A stretch of 64,000 nucleotides of DNA, taken from Cohnella silvisoli (GTDB taxonomy: Bacteria > Bacillota > Bacilli > Paenibacillales > Paenibacillaceae). The DNA lies in NCBI RefSeq assembly GCF_021190915.1, contig NZ_JAIOAP010000017.1, positions 115,665 through 179,664 on the forward strand, read 5' to 3'. Each line of letters begins with the position of its first letter. Position 1 is the stretch's first letter. The notes under the pieces are model-generated. The model saw nothing but the letters and a program-made list of their open reading frames with translations, had not been told where the DNA came from and did not search any database. The position numbers and the translations under genes are program-made. Below, in pieces: positions 33,942 through 43,558 of this stretch.

Positions 33942-35465
33942 CTACATATGAGCAGCGCTGGATTGAGGTTTCTTCGCGGATTCAAGCCTGCCCGCACCAA
34001 CGAACATCGCCGTAATCAAACCAATACCGCCGACGCAAATGCTAAGGATAAAGCCGTGATTAATTGCGGTTCCCAGTGACTCTTGTAGAAACTGGCGAAT
34101 AGGGGGATCGATTTTATCCGCCGCTCGCATTAACAGCTCCGGATTAGCTAACGTGTTTATTTTATCCGCAGGAATTCCGACTTTGGCAGCACCATCCGAT
34201 ATTAACGTATTCAAGTTGTTATTGACGATCGTTGCCATAATGGATGCCCCCATTACGCCGCCTATGCTTCGCCAGAAGCCAACGATGGAGGAGCTAACGC
34301 CCATATATTTCGGATCGACGTTCGCGGCGATTGAGCTCTGAGCCACGCTCATCAATGGTCCTACTGCGCCAAAGCCAAGCAATATCATCAGTACGATCAT
34401 ATACCCGCTTGAAGCGTCGCTGCTAACAATGGAAAGCAAAGAAGCAACGATAATGGACATAAGCATACTAAACAACATCAACGTGCGAAAAGCAAATTTA
34501 GATTGCAAGAAACCGAAAGCCATCGCCCCAGCAATTAATGATGCCATCATCGGCGTTAAGATTCCATTGGAGTTGGAATGTCCTAGTACGCCAACCGTAA
34601 AGCTAGGCAAGTATGTAATCGCCGAGAACATGAGCACTCCTTGGCAGAAGCAAATAATGCTTGTTCCTAAAACCATCTTATTCTTAAATATGCCAAGCGG
34701 AAGAACCGGTTCGGATGCGCGAAGTTCGACTAGGATGAACAAAGTACCGACTATGGCAGCTGTAGCGAACAGGCTAATTTCCTGCCATGAGCTCCAAGCG
34801 TAATCTTTGCCGCCCCACTCCAGCGCGAGCATTAAAGAAACGGTTGTAATGATGAGGAAAATCGTACCCAAATAATCGATTTTCGGTTTACGTTCCGAAC
34901 GGGTTTCCTTCAAAGCGATCATCAAGATGATCATCGAAGCTAAACCGATCGGCACATTGACGTAGAAATTCCATCTCCAGCCCAAATGTTCAGCAATGAA
35001 ACTGCCTAATTGCGGCCCCGCAACGGATGATAAGCCGAATATCGCTCCGAATACGCCGGACATCTTGGCCGCATCCTTCGGATCGTTGAAGATCGTATAA
35101 ATGATCGTGAAGCTGATCGGAAACAAGGCACCGGATCCGATCCCTTGAATTGCACGAAACCAAATGAGCTGATCGACGTTCTGGGCAACCCCGCATAAAG
35201 CCGAACCGACGAGAAACATCCCGATTCCGATCATATAAAACAGCTTCCTTCCGAATAAATCGGACATTTTCCCGAATACCAGCATCGTACTTGTAGCCGC
35301 CAGCATATAGGCCGTGAATACCCAGCTGACTTTATCAAAAACGTTAAAATCCTCGCTTAATTTGTTAATGCATGAAGCGACGATCGTATTATCCAGAGAT
35401 GACATCAATAATCCAAGTGCCATCGCAACGATAATAAGACCTTTTTTCGAACTTGATCCGGCCAT
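33942..35465 (-). CDS. MFS multidrug transporter, DHA2/EmrB-QacA type
   Basis: 507 residues, 14 membrane segments. Family motifs: LDNTIVASCINKLSEDF (helix 1), GKMSDLFGRKLFY (motif A), WFRAIQGIGSGALFPISF (motif B) and GLSSVAGPQLGSFIAEHLGWRWNFYVNVP (antiporter motif C). It starts 1 base after the padR stop, so regulator and pump form one unit. Substrates are unknown; drug or toxin export is likely. Confidence 0.88.
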   Translation of the reverse strand: MAGSSSKKGLIIVAMALGLLMSSLDNTIVASCINKLSEDFNVFDKVSWVFTAYMLAATSTMLVFGKMSDLFGRKLFYMIGIGMFLVGSALCGVAQNVDQLIWFRAIQGIGSGALFPISFTIIYTIFNDPKDAAKMSGVFGAIFGLSSVAGPQLGSFIAEHLGWRWNFYVNVPIGLASMIILMIALKETRSERKPKIDYLGTIFLIITTVSLMLALEWGGKDYAWSSWQEISLFATAAIVGTLFILVELRASEPVLPLGIFKNKMVLGTSIICFCQGVLMFSAITYLPSFTVGVLGHSNSNGILTPMMASLIAGAMAFGFLQSKFAFRTLMLFSMLMSIIVASLLSIVSSDASSGYMIVLMILLGFGAVGPLMSVAQSSIAANVDPKYMGVSSSIVGFWRSIGGVMGASIMATIVNNNLNTLISDGAAKVGIPADKINTLANPELLMRAADKIDPPIRQFLQESLGTAINHGFILSICVGGIGLITAMFVGAGRLESAKKPQSSAAHM

Positions 35466-35466
35466 T

Positions 35467-36003
35467 CTAATTCCTCTCCCCTTGTTCTAATTGTCTGATG
35501 CTTGCCAATCCCTCTTCGATTACTTCCAGCTTAGAGCTATAAGCTTTTATCCCCATCCGAATGCATATGATCTGTGTCGGTTGCATTTGGTCCTTATAGA
35601 GAGAATACTTCTTATTTATCTCATCTAACTGCTTTTGCGCATCTTGTTGTGCATCCAGCAACCATTCGATCACCTTGCCATACCCGACAAACTGGCCAAA
35701 ATATAGCCTCATCAGAAAATCCGATTTGACGGATTCCGATTCCATGGGACTTTGCAAATAGCTGTTAAACTGTCCTTTGCCGATGTCCGTTATTGTATAT
35801 ACGTTTTTATTCGGCTTACCTTCCTGGACTATGTTTTCCTTCGTTATCAGCTTCTCCTTCTCCATCCGGCTCAGCATGGGATAAATCGTGCCATAGCTTG
35901 AGCTATAGAAATGAGAAAATAAATTCTCCAATAATTGTTTGATCTCGTAACCCGTCAACGAACGCTTCATAAGCATGCCTAGAATAACGTCCTGGCTGTT
36001 CAA
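35467..36003 (-). CDS. PadR-family transcriptional regulator
   Basis: 178 residues. Residues about 1-75 are the PadR winged helix (MLMKRSLTGYEIKQLLENLFSHFYSSSYGTIYPMLSRMEKEKLI), followed by the C-terminal helical dimerisation domain. Start is TTG with AAGGAGG 7 bases upstream. It is first in the operon with the DHA2 pump, and such PadR proteins normally repress their own promoter. Confidence 0.9.
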   Translation of the reverse strand: MNSQDVILGMLMKRSLTGYEIKQLLENLFSHFYSSSYGTIYPMLSRMEKEKLITKENIVQEGKPNKNVYTITDIGKGQFNSYLQSPMESESVKSDFLMRLYFGQFVGYGKVIEWLLDAQQDAQKQLDEINKKYSLYKDQMQPTQIICIRMGIKAYSSKLEVIEEGLASIRQLEQGERN

Positions 36004-36044
36004 TGAGTGACCTCCTTATTGTTTTTCGGCTTTAATATATCAAA

Positions 36045-36069
36045 TCAATATATATCGAGTCAATATATA
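36045..36069. promoter_or_regulatory. Direct repeat in the padR promoter region
   Basis: TCAATATATA occurs at 36045-36054 and again at 36060-36069, 15 bases apart, upstream of padR. A related TTAATATATC is at 36032. This AT-rich repeat is a candidate PadR operator. Confidence 0.4.
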
Positions 36070-36318
36070 AACCACAACCTATTCTCTGGCACAAAAAAAC
36101 GGATCTGGTCGCAAATATCGCAACAGAGCCGTTCTTTGATTATTTGAGATGGACGCTTATCGAAAAAACCGGTTACGAAGAGGCTGTGTGATTTGTTGGC
36201 GGCCGATTTCTACTAAGAAATGGTTCAAAATTTCCCGGTTTATTTTAGGGAGTACTTTCTTTCAATCTGGACACTCTATATCATAGTTGTGCAGAAACCA
36301 ACTCATGGATGATTTAAC
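36070..36318. other. Gene-free stretch between padR and the hydrolase
   Basis: Holds an imperfect hairpin around 36098-36135 (ACGGATCTG with CAGAGCCGT) with a T run on the minus strand, and no open frame with a start signal. Promoters of the flanking divergent genes must lie in 36004-36318. Confidence 0.4.
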
Positions 36319-37110
36319 ATGGAGTGTGACGATAAAATGACTACCTCTAACATAAACGGATACTTGATGCATTATATCGATCACGGAATAGGAACCGCCA
36401 TCCTCTTTATTCATCCTCCGGTACTTACAAGCTTAAATTTCATATACCAAATCCAAGGGCTGTCGTCTCTTTTTCGAACCATTGCTTTTGATATCAGAGG
36501 ACACGGCAAGAGCCAGTCTTCCAAACAAGCGATTACTTATCCTTTAATCGTTCAGGATATCAAACGGTTGATAGACCAGTTAAGCATCGAAAAAATATTC
36601 TTGTGCGGATATTCTACTGGGGGTTCGGTTGTGTTTGAGTTTCTCTTGACTCATCCCGATCGGGCATTGGGAGGTATCGTTATCGGTGGAATGTCGGAAG
36701 TGAACGAATGGCGCCTAAGAAACAAAATATTTTTGGGCGCTGTTTTCTCCAAAATCGGAGCAGTCGGCTCGATCGCGTTTTCCAATGCCTGGACACAAGC
36801 TGAAAATATTTCTTTGTTCCTTGAGTTATTCAACGATGCGAAAAAAGGAAATGCCAGAAATGCGGAGCAGTATTACCGATACAGCTTGAATTATAACTGT
36901 ACAGCGCAGCTCAGGGAAATCCATCTTCCCGTCCTGCTCGTTTATGGGGAAAAGGACAAACACTTCCATCCTTACGCCAAAATGTTGCAGCAACGATTGC
37001 CGCAGAGTGAGCTGATTTTCATTAAAAATGTTGATCACCGGATTCCCACGAAAGCCCCCGGACCATTGAACGAACAGATCAACCAGTTCGTACGCCGTTT
37101 CACACACTGA
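36319..37110 (+). CDS. Alpha/beta hydrolase
   Basis: 263 residues. Oxyanion region FIHPPVLTS, RGHGKS, nucleophile elbow CGYSTGGSV (Ser near residue 101), acid in YGEKDKHF and histidine in VDHRIP complete the triad, though the usual HG in HGxG is replaced by HPP. The family includes esterases, haloperoxidases and lactonases; no specific substrate can be assigned. The start could be ATG 36319 or ATG 36337; GGAG lies 12 bases before the latter. Confidence 0.82.
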   Translation: MECDDKMTTSNINGYLMHYIDHGIGTAILFIHPPVLTSLNFIYQIQGLSSLFRTIAFDIRGHGKSQSSKQAITYPLIVQDIKRLIDQLSIEKIFLCGYSTGGSVVFEFLLTHPDRALGGIVIGGMSEVNEWRLRNKIFLGAVFSKIGAVGSIAFSNAWTQAENISLFLELFNDAKKGNARNAEQYYRYSLNYNCTAQLREIHLPVLLVYGEKDKHFHPYAKMLQQRLPQSELIFIKNVDHRIPTKAPGPLNEQINQFVRRFTH

Positions 37111-37155
37111 CCACCGGCAAGAGCGAACTATTCGAGACTGGCTTCTCTTCCGGTT

Positions 37156-37542
37156 TTACTCCTGCCCCCCTAACCGATCATACTCCTCTCTCGCCTGCTC
37201 GACACGCGAATAATTGGACATCGTCCATTGCTTCAGCTCTCTCATAGGTGCAATTAACGTTTCACCGAGCGGTGTCAGACAATAATCGACGACCGGCGGT
37301 ATGGATGGGATGACTTCCCGTCTGACTAATCCGTCCCTTTCCAGATGTCGAAGCGTTTGGGTGAGCATTTTCTGCGAAATTCCTTCAATCCGCCTTCTAA
37401 TTTCCCCGTACCTCAAACTTCCGTCTTCCAAAGCGTAGAAAACGAGTCCCGCCCACTTATTTGAAATAATTTCAAACACCCTGCTATAACCGCAAGCCTG
37501 AATCGAGATGTCTGGGCGTATTTTTTGCATCGGATCTGTCAT
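37156..37542 (-). CDS. HxlR-family transcriptional regulator
   Basis: 128 residues forming a single MarR/HxlR winged helix (ISNKWAGLVFYALEDGSLRYGEIRRRIEGISQKMLTQTLRHLERDGLVRREV). ATG has AAGGAGG 8 bases upstream. It is divergent from the MDR oxidoreductase gene and a palindrome lies between them. HxlR proteins often sense electrophiles through a Cys; this one has Cys at CGYSR near residue 17 and in VDYCLTPLG. Confidence 0.88.
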   Translation of the reverse strand: MTDPMQKIRPDISIQACGYSRVFEIISNKWAGLVFYALEDGSLRYGEIRRRIEGISQKMLTQTLRHLERDGLVRREVIPSIPPVVDYCLTPLGETLIAPMRELKQWTMSNYSRVEQAREEYDRLGGQE

Positions 37543-37567
37543 TTCTTGTCCTCCTTGCGCACCTTTT

Positions 37568-37582
37568 GGTTCCCTATGAACC
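37568..37582. promoter_or_regulatory. Inverted repeat, candidate HxlR operator
   Basis: GGTTC-N5-GAACC, extended by T-rich and A-rich flanks, lies in the 114-base divergent region. It is the only clear dyad there. Confidence 0.5.
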
Positions 37583-37656
37583 TAAAAGTGCCTACTTACT
37601 TAAATTTAGTTCATATATTAATGTATGTCTATACCCATTTGAAGGAGAGATCAACT

Positions 37657-38670
37657 ATGAAGGCATATGAAATTCAAGGCGGATTCGGACTTGATCACGT
37701 GACGGCAGCTGAACGTCCGATACCGGTTCCCGGCCATAACGAAGTCCTTATCAAAATGCGGGCGGTTTCGCTTAATTCACGCGATCTGGGCGTGATCAAC
37801 GGGTTCTATGACCCGAATCTGAAAATGCCGCTCATTCCGGTTTCCGATGGAGTCGGCGAAATTGTTGCTTTAGGGGATGCAGCGTCCAAGTTCAAGTTGG
37901 GTGATCGTGTGAGCGGTATTTTTACCCAAAGTTGGATCTCCGGCGATCCAACGAAAGAGAATTGGGTGAGCACGTTGGGATACCCATTAGATGGACTTCT
38001 CGCCGAATATGTCGTATTGAACGAGACAGGTTTGGTTCTTGTTCCCGAGCATCTAACGGATGAAGAAGCGGCTGCGCTCCCTTGCGCGGGCGTGACCCCT
38101 TGGCACGCAATCGTCGAGGAAGGCAACGTCCAAGCCGACGATACTGTCGTCGTGCAAGGAACCGGCGGCGTCTCCCTATTCGCACTTCAATTCGCTAAAC
38201 TCCGCGGCGCAAAGGTCATCGTAACATCGAGCAGCGACGAGAAGCTAGCACGGGCGACATCTCTAGGTGCAGACTTCACTGTCAATTATAAACGAATACC
38301 CGATTGGGACAAGGCCGTTCTTGAGTGGACCCATGGCCGCGGAGCCGATCATATCGTCGATCTTGGCGGCTCGTCAACGCTTAACCGGTCGATCTCGGCT
38401 TTACGGGTAGGCGGGCACATCAGCATGATCGGTATTCTATCGGGCGCCAATGTGGAAGGTTTCAATATCGTTCCCGCCATACTAAGAAAAGCACGGCTTC
38501 AAGCCATCAACGTAGGCAGCCGCGAAATGTTTGAAACGATGAACCGCGCTATCGAACAGAACGAGCTTCACCCGGTCGTCGACCGCGTTTTCCCGTTCGA
38601 AGACGCTGTCGATGCGCTTCGTTACATGGCGAATGGCGCGCATTTCGGGAAGATCTGCATTAAATTCTAA
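37657..38670 (+). CDS. MDR-family NAD(P)-dependent oxidoreductase
   Basis: 337 residues from the ATG at 37657 (AAGGAGAG 10 bases upstream). GroES-like N-terminal half without the catalytic zinc Cys/His set, then a Rossmann half with the NADPH loop VQGTGGVSLFALQFAKLRGAKVIVTSSS. This matches the quinone oxidoreductase/alkenal reductase branch. Together with the divergent HxlR gene it suggests detoxification of reactive quinones or aldehydes (inference). Confidence 0.87.
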   Translation: MKAYEIQGGFGLDHVTAAERPIPVPGHNEVLIKMRAVSLNSRDLGVINGFYDPNLKMPLIPVSDGVGEIVALGDAASKFKLGDRVSGIFTQSWISGDPTKENWVSTLGYPLDGLLAEYVVLNETGLVLVPEHLTDEEAAALPCAGVTPWHAIVEEGNVQADDTVVVQGTGGVSLFALQFAKLRGAKVIVTSSSDEKLARATSLGADFTVNYKRIPDWDKAVLEWTHGRGADHIVDLGGSSTLNRSISALRVGGHISMIGILSGANVEGFNIVPAILRKARLQAINVGSREMFETMNRAIEQNELHPVVDRVFPFEDAVDALRYMANGAHFGKICIKF

Positions 38671-38777
38671 GAAATGAGTGTAAGAAATAATAAAGAATTA
38701 TACTAGGCTCTCTATTAAGCTAAACGGGCAGTAAAGCATGGTATTATAGAGTAACCGTATAGAAAACAGGAGAACTG

Positions 38778-39170
38778 GTGCTTATGATTGAGAAAATAAG
38801 GATATGGGCTAAACTGCTAAAAAGAAAGGTCTTTGTCCTTTATTTTGCATATAAGGATAATCGCACTCCTTGGTATGCCAAAGTATTTGCCGTATGTGTT
38901 GTGGCCTATGCCTTCAGCCCAATTGATTTGATTCCAGATTTTATCCCCCTATTAGGATATCTGGATGATGTGATACTAGTTCCACTCGGCGTTGCGTTAG
39001 CATTGAAAATGATGCCTAAAGCAGTAATTCAGGAGTGTATAGTAAAAGCCGAAGACCGATTAAAGAATGGAAAACCGAAAAATTGGCTTGTCGGAAGTTT
39101 AATTATTTTGGTATGGATAATGGCTTTCCTATGGATATCATTTGCCGCATATCGTTATATGTTCTACTAA
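38778..39170 (+). CDS. DUF1232 (YkvA-like) membrane protein
   Basis: 130 residues. The DUF1232 core AYAFSPIDLIPDFIPLLGYLDDVILVPLGVALALKMMP occupies residues about 50-90, and a second hydrophobic segment is at the C-terminus. Start is GTG, 5 bases after AGGAG. Function is unknown in the family. Confidence 0.85.
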   Translation: MLMIEKIRIWAKLLKRKVFVLYFAYKDNRTPWYAKVFAVCVVAYAFSPIDLIPDFIPLLGYLDDVILVPLGVALALKMMPKAVIQECIVKAEDRLKNGKPKNWLVGSLIILVWIMAFLWISFAAYRYMFY

Positions 39171-39207
39171 CGGCACGAGCGATAATTGACCGGATAGATA
39201 ATACGAA

Positions 39208-39252
39208 GGGGTTGCCCCTCCGGTCTTCTCAGACCTTGCGGGACAACCCCTA
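39208..39252. terminator. Terminator between convergent genes
   Basis: Arms AGGGGTTG and CAACCCCT around 39208-39252 enclose a GC-rich inner hairpin, between the DUF1232 gene and the fucosidase gene. No long T run follows on either side, so the strength is uncertain. Confidence 0.55.
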
Positions 39253-39257
39253 TTCAT

Positions 39258-40217
39258 TCATATATGCCCTGTCACCTTGATGATATTCTCTTTCAGACAC
39301 ATTAACGAATCGACGTAATGCTGTGGAATTTTCCCCCGCTTATCCGGGCCTACGTCAAGCAGCAGATTAGTTTTTCTGGCACGTGCCACCAAATACATTC
39401 CGAGCAATTCTTCATCGCTTCTTGGCGCATCGCCATCGACATAAAACCATTCCCACCCAATCGGGTCGCAAACTTCCCCTGGCATATAGCACCTTTTGCC
39501 TTCTATTTCCTTCCATGGATCATAACCGTTATGGCTATTCGGTAGAAATCTCTCAATGGCCATAATATCCGTCGGCCAAGCTCTTATGACGCTGAATTCG
39601 GAGCCGTCGCCAATTCCGTGATTCATCATAATGATGGCGTCCGGCTGCAAAGCCGCAATTCGATCGTAAAGCTTATGGCGGTACCCGCGCGGCAAAATCA
39701 TGGGAATATCGATCCACACTTCGCCAATCGGCCCGTACCGGGTAAGCAGTTCATCGATTTGCTGCGACTGAAATTGCTGATATTCCTCTGTCGTATATGC
39801 ATCCTTTCCATCCGTATGAGAAGGAGTCAAGGATCCGAACAAATGGTGATTGTCATAAGAGCAATAGTACAACCCTGGCATGATATCATACTTCTTGCAT
39901 GCCTTGACGAATTCACCCACGACATCCGTCGGATTACCGCTTGTGCCGACATGGTAATCCGTATATTTTGACGGCCACAAACAATGTCCGGACACGTGTT
40001 TCGTTGTCAGTACCGCATATTTCATCCCCGCTTCCTTAGCCACGCGAATCCATTGATCTACATCGAGTTCATCCGGGGCATACATCGTCGACGGTTGAAG
40101 CCCCGAGGACAGCTCTTCTCCGTCGAAAGTACTCATTCCGAAATGAATGAACATCCCATAACCTAAAGCTTCCCACTTTTGCAGTTGCTGCAGGCTTAAT
40201 CGCTGGTTTCCTTCCAT
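39258..40217 (-). CDS. GH29 alpha-L-fucosidase (catalytic domain only)
   Basis: 319 residues, cytoplasmic. The N-terminus GYGMFIHFGMSTFDG and AKEAGMKYAVLTTKHVSGHCLWPS are GH29 hallmarks, as is TNLLLDVGPDKRGKI near the end. The nucleophile Asp is probably the one in GEVWIDIP. Compared with ~450-residue fucosidases it lacks the C-terminal beta-sandwich. Last gene of the six-gene uptake operon, so the imported sugar probably carries fucose or a fucose-like residue. Confidence 0.87.
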   Translation of the reverse strand: MEGNQRLSLQQLQKWEALGYGMFIHFGMSTFDGEELSSGLQPSTMYAPDELDVDQWIRVAKEAGMKYAVLTTKHVSGHCLWPSKYTDYHVGTSGNPTDVVGEFVKACKKYDIMPGLYYCSYDNHHLFGSLTPSHTDGKDAYTTEEYQQFQSQQIDELLTRYGPIGEVWIDIPMILPRGYRHKLYDRIAALQPDAIIMMNHGIGDGSEFSVIRAWPTDIMAIERFLPNSHNGYDPWKEIEGKRCYMPGEVCDPIGWEWFYVDGDAPRSDEELLGMYLVARARKTNLLLDVGPDKRGKIPQHYVDSLMCLKENIIKVTGHI

Positions 40218-40237
40218 GGTTGAACTCCCTTCTTCCG

Positions 40238-41062
40238 CTACATTTTAATCGAACCGGAAGCCAGACCTTCCACGAATTGCTTGCTCGCGAACATGAACAG
40301 AACGATCAACGGAATGGATGCAATGACATAACCGGCAAAAAGCGGACCCCAATTCGTGGTGAACATCTGCTGGAACGTCGTCAGCCCGAGCGTAAGCGGC
40401 ATTTTGCTCTCGTCGCTGATGACCATCAATGGCCAAATGTAATCGTTCCACGTATTGAGTACATTAAGCACGCCAAGCGTCGCAATGATCGCTTTCGACA
40501 GCGGAAGCACGATCGAGAATAGGATTCTGAGCTCATCGGCGCCATCCACCCTCGCCGCTTCGAACATCTCTTCCGGCAGAGAGGAGAAGAAGGAACGCAG
40601 GACGAAAATACAGAATACTTGCCCGCCCGCGATGTACGGTCCCCATAGTCCAAGCCAGCTGTCTAGAAACTTTAGATCGATAATGAGGCTGAATAAAGGA
40701 ACGAGCGTCAAGGTAAACGGAATCATTAGAAGCGCGATGATGAGATAATAAATTTTCTCCTTCAGGAAAAACTTCATCCGGGCCATCGGGTACGCCGCCA
40801 GGCACGATACCGCCAGAACGGCAACGACCGTTACGCCGCTGACGACGAAGCTGTTCCAGATGTACAACCGGATAACCTGCCACGCAGCCGAATAATTCGC
40901 GAAATGAAACGGAAACGTGATCGCCCAACGATGCAGGTTAAACTGGGATGAATCTTTGAACGACAAATTCACCAGAATGAAGAAAGGTATGATCGTCAAT
41001 AAACCGATAAACAGGATGCCGCCGTGCGTAAATAGGGAACGAAGCCGGATATAATTCGTCAA
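40238..41062 (-). CDS. CUT1 sugar ABC transporter permease (MalG-like)
   Basis: 274 residues, six membrane helices, with the ATPase-coupling EAA loop EAARVDGADELRILFSIVLPLSK. The C-terminus QFVEGLASGSIKM is typical of MalG-type permeases. It lies 21 bases after the partner permease. No ATPase gene is in the operon; a shared MsmX-type ATPase is expected elsewhere. Confidence 0.92.
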   Translation of the reverse strand: MTNYIRLRSLFTHGGILFIGLLTIIPFFILVNLSFKDSSQFNLHRWAITFPFHFANYSAAWQVIRLYIWNSFVVSGVTVVAVLAVSCLAAYPMARMKFFLKEKIYYLIIALLMIPFTLTLVPLFSLIIDLKFLDSWLGLWGPYIAGGQVFCIFVLRSFFSSLPEEMFEAARVDGADELRILFSIVLPLSKAIIATLGVLNVLNTWNDYIWPLMVISDESKMPLTLGLTTFQQMFTTNWGPLFAGYVIASIPLIVLFMFASKQFVEGLASGSIKM

Positions 41063-41083
41063 ATCGGTTCCCTCCTTTCTGTA

Positions 41084-42040
41084 TTATTCACTGCCGTATT
41101 CCATGGAAGAACGGAGGTATTTGTTGTTGACCAGCGTCAAAGCGAAAATCAGCATAAACAGCACCACGCCGATCGCGCAGGCGAAGCCGAAACGGTTGTT
41201 GCTCATCGCTTCCTGATACATGACGAGCCCTGGAACGGTTGTTGAATAACCGGGACCGCCGCCCGTCAGCACGAGCTGGGTTTGGAACGTCTGCAGCGTG
41301 CCGATGATCGTTAGGATCAGAATCAGCTTCACCTGGGACAGCACCAGCGGAAATTCGATCGAAATCAGTTTGCGGAAGCCGCCTGCGCCGTCAACCGTTG
41401 CCGCTTCGACAATGGAGCGGGGAATATTTTGAAAACCGGCCAGGTAGATCAGCATCGCGACTCCGTCCACCCATGGAAACCCGATCAGCATGATCGAGAT
41501 GAGCGCCGTTTCCGGGCTTCCCAGCCAGATCGGCTGGCTGCTCTCGGGTACGCCGATGGCGGACAATATCGCGTTGATCAAACCGACGTCGGGGTTCAAT
41601 ATAAATTGCCACAACAGAAGAATGACCATCAAGGGAATGACGAGCGGAAAGACGAACAACAACCGATATATATTTTGCAGCCTGGGACTTCTGACCTTGT
41701 AAATGAGAAAAGCGACGATAAGCGGAACGGTAATGGCCGTAAGTACGCGGACGAGCGCCAGCCAGAACAGGTTCAAGAACGCTTGGGAAAATACGGCTGT
41801 GGAGAACATCTCGGCGAAATTTTGCAGTTCGATAAATTTAGGCGTCGTGAATCCATTCCAATTGGTAAACGAATATACGAACGCAGAAAGAGCGGGATAA
41901 TAGTTAAATACGAGAATCATGACAACCGTCGGCAGCAGAAACAAATAGGCGACGAGGTTGTTGTGCTTCCTATTGACGCGCGGAGCCTTAACAGGAACGG
42001 GTACCGGCTTGACGGTCAGATCGGCGCTGTTATACGACAT
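41084..42040 (-). CDS. CUT1 sugar ABC transporter permease (MalF/UgpA-like)
   Basis: 318 residues, six membrane helices, EAA loop EAATVDGAGGFRKLISIEFPLVL and the TGGGPGYST segment typical of the A-subunit. Follows the binding-protein gene by 60 bases. Confidence 0.92.
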   Translation of the reverse strand: MSYNSADLTVKPVPVPVKAPRVNRKHNNLVAYLFLLPTVVMILVFNYYPALSAFVYSFTNWNGFTTPKFIELQNFAEMFSTAVFSQAFLNLFWLALVRVLTAITVPLIVAFLIYKVRSPRLQNIYRLLFVFPLVIPLMVILLLWQFILNPDVGLINAILSAIGVPESSQPIWLGSPETALISIMLIGFPWVDGVAMLIYLAGFQNIPRSIVEAATVDGAGGFRKLISIEFPLVLSQVKLILILTIIGTLQTFQTQLVLTGGGPGYSTTVPGLVMYQEAMSNNRFGFACAIGVVLFMLIFALTLVNNKYLRSSMEYGSE

Positions 42041-42100
42041 GGTGTAACCTCCTTTAGCGAACAGGGAAAGGGGAATTCCCCTCTCCCTGTTACCGGCAAA

Positions 42101-43558
42101 TTATTCGCCTTGCTGCTCGATGATTTCTTTTGCCCCTTGCTGGTAGAACTGTTTGATTTGGTTCAGGAACTCATCCAGACTTAATTGATCCGTCAAGTAC
42201 AGGGAGAACGCGCTGTCGAACTTGTCGCCGAACGCTTTGCCCAGGTAAGCGTTGTAATGCTGAATGACGATGATCGGGAGATCTTCGTGGAACACCTCGT
42301 GTCCCGTCGGCGCTTCGGCGCCGTCAATATTCGGCTCGGACTCGGTTTCCTTATCGAGAGCCGAGATGTTTGCCGGCTTGCTCAGGAACATCAGATAATC
42401 CATGACCGCCTCGACCTTATCCGGATCCTCTTTCTGCAGGTAACCCGGAATAATCCATTGGCCCGGACCCCAAGGTCCGTAAATTTTGGCGCCCGTTTCC
42501 AACGACAGCGAAGCCGATTCCTTCGTAATCGTCGGGAAGTTGAACGAGCCGTAATCAAACGGAAGTTTCATCGCTTTCAGCTCGGAGATGGTCCAGCTTC
42601 CGCCGAACATCATCGCCGCTTTGCCGGATGCGAACATTTCATTCTTGTCGTATTTGCCGGCAAACCCTTTCGGCCAATATTGGGACCATTCTTTGAAGAG
42701 CGTAAACTCCTGTTTGCGGATTTCGGTATTCGGAAGCTTCCCCGCTTGCGTCGCTTTGGCGATTTCAAGCGGATCCACGCGGTTATTCTTGTTCGTGTCC
42801 AGATCGGCGATGTTACCGATCAGGAATTGGTTGTGAATCAAAGCGTCGGACCATTGCGGGTCGCAGCAGCCTTTGTTGACAATGTTGAAGGCGAAAGGCG
42901 TAACGCCGGATTGTTTGATTTTCGCGGAAATGTCCATAAACTCTTTCCATGTTTTCGGAGTTTGAAGATTCAGACTCTCGAATATTTTTTTGTTGTAGAA
43001 AATCGCCACGCCCACGCCATCGGCCGGAATATCGTACAGCTTGCCGTCCGGCGCGCGCACGGAGTCAAGAATGCCGGGCACGAACGTCGATTCCCAAACC
43101 TTGTTCTCGTTATAAGGATTTTCTTTCTTCAACCATTCGTCGACCGGGAGGAACCAGCCCTTCTTGTAATTGTTCCACGTGTCCTCGAAGTTCGCCCAGA
43201 AAATGTCCGGCGCGTCCTCCGCCATCATTCTTGCCTGCAGCCAGGCGTTGCGGTCCTGGTTCGCCGGCACCTTCACCAACTCTATCTTCACGTTCGGGTG
43301 CAACTCCATATATTCCTTGTTTAGCTCGTCCAACACTTTCTTTTCCGTTGGATCGGTTGCGTCGGGCTTCTTCGGAAGATGGCCTTGCGGATCGAACTTG
43401 ATCGTGACTTGTTTTTTACTCTCCTCGGGCTTGGCTCCTTCTTCATTCGTGGAAGCTCCGTTTCCGGAGTTGCCTTTATTTCCATTCCCGGAACAAGCAG
43501 CGACCACCAAAGACAGCATTAGTAAAACGCTTACAAAACCAGCAAGTCTTTTTCTCAA
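42101..43558 (-). CDS. Extracellular sugar-binding lipoprotein (SBP family 1)
   Basis: 485 residues. Lipobox VVAACSG (Cys near residue 22), a short Ser/Asn/Gly linker, then the class-1 solute-binding fold (FASGKAAMMFGGSWTISELKA is the family signature). The start is TTG, with AAGGGGTG about 6 bases upstream. It binds the substrate of the two permeases; the sugar is unknown, probably a fucosylated glycan. Confidence 0.9.
   Translation of the reverse strand: MRKRLAGFVSVLLMLSLVVAACSGNGNKGNSGNGASTNEEGAKPEESKKQVTIKFDPQGHLPKKPDATDPTEKKVLDELNKEYMELHPNVKIELVKVPANQDRNAWLQARMMAEDAPDIFWANFEDTWNNYKKGWFLPVDEWLKKENPYNENKVWESTFVPGILDSVRAPDGKLYDIPADGVGVAIFYNKKIFESLNLQTPKTWKEFMDISAKIKQSGVTPFAFNIVNKGCCDPQWSDALIHNQFLIGNIADLDTNKNNRVDPLEIAKATQAGKLPNTEIRKQEFTLFKEWSQYWPKGFAGKYDKNEMFASGKAAMMFGGSWTISELKAMKLPFDYGSFNFPTITKESASLSLETGAKIYGPWGPGQWIIPGYLQKEDPDKVEAVMDYLMFLSKPANISALDKETESEPNIDGAEAPTGHEVFHEDLPIIVIQHYNAYLGKAFGDKFDSAFSLYLTDQLSLDEFLNQIKQFYQQGAKEIIEQQGE

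Noticed and set aside
41429..42184. Plus-strand frame of 251 codons opposite the permease gene
   Set aside because: Highly charged, no family features, antisense to the MalF-like permease.
42185..43324. Long plus-strand frame (379 codons) opposite the sugar-binding protein
   Set aside because: It is antisense to a clear solute-binding gene in GC-rich sequence, with no ribosome-binding site and low-complexity Arg/Phe/Val composition.
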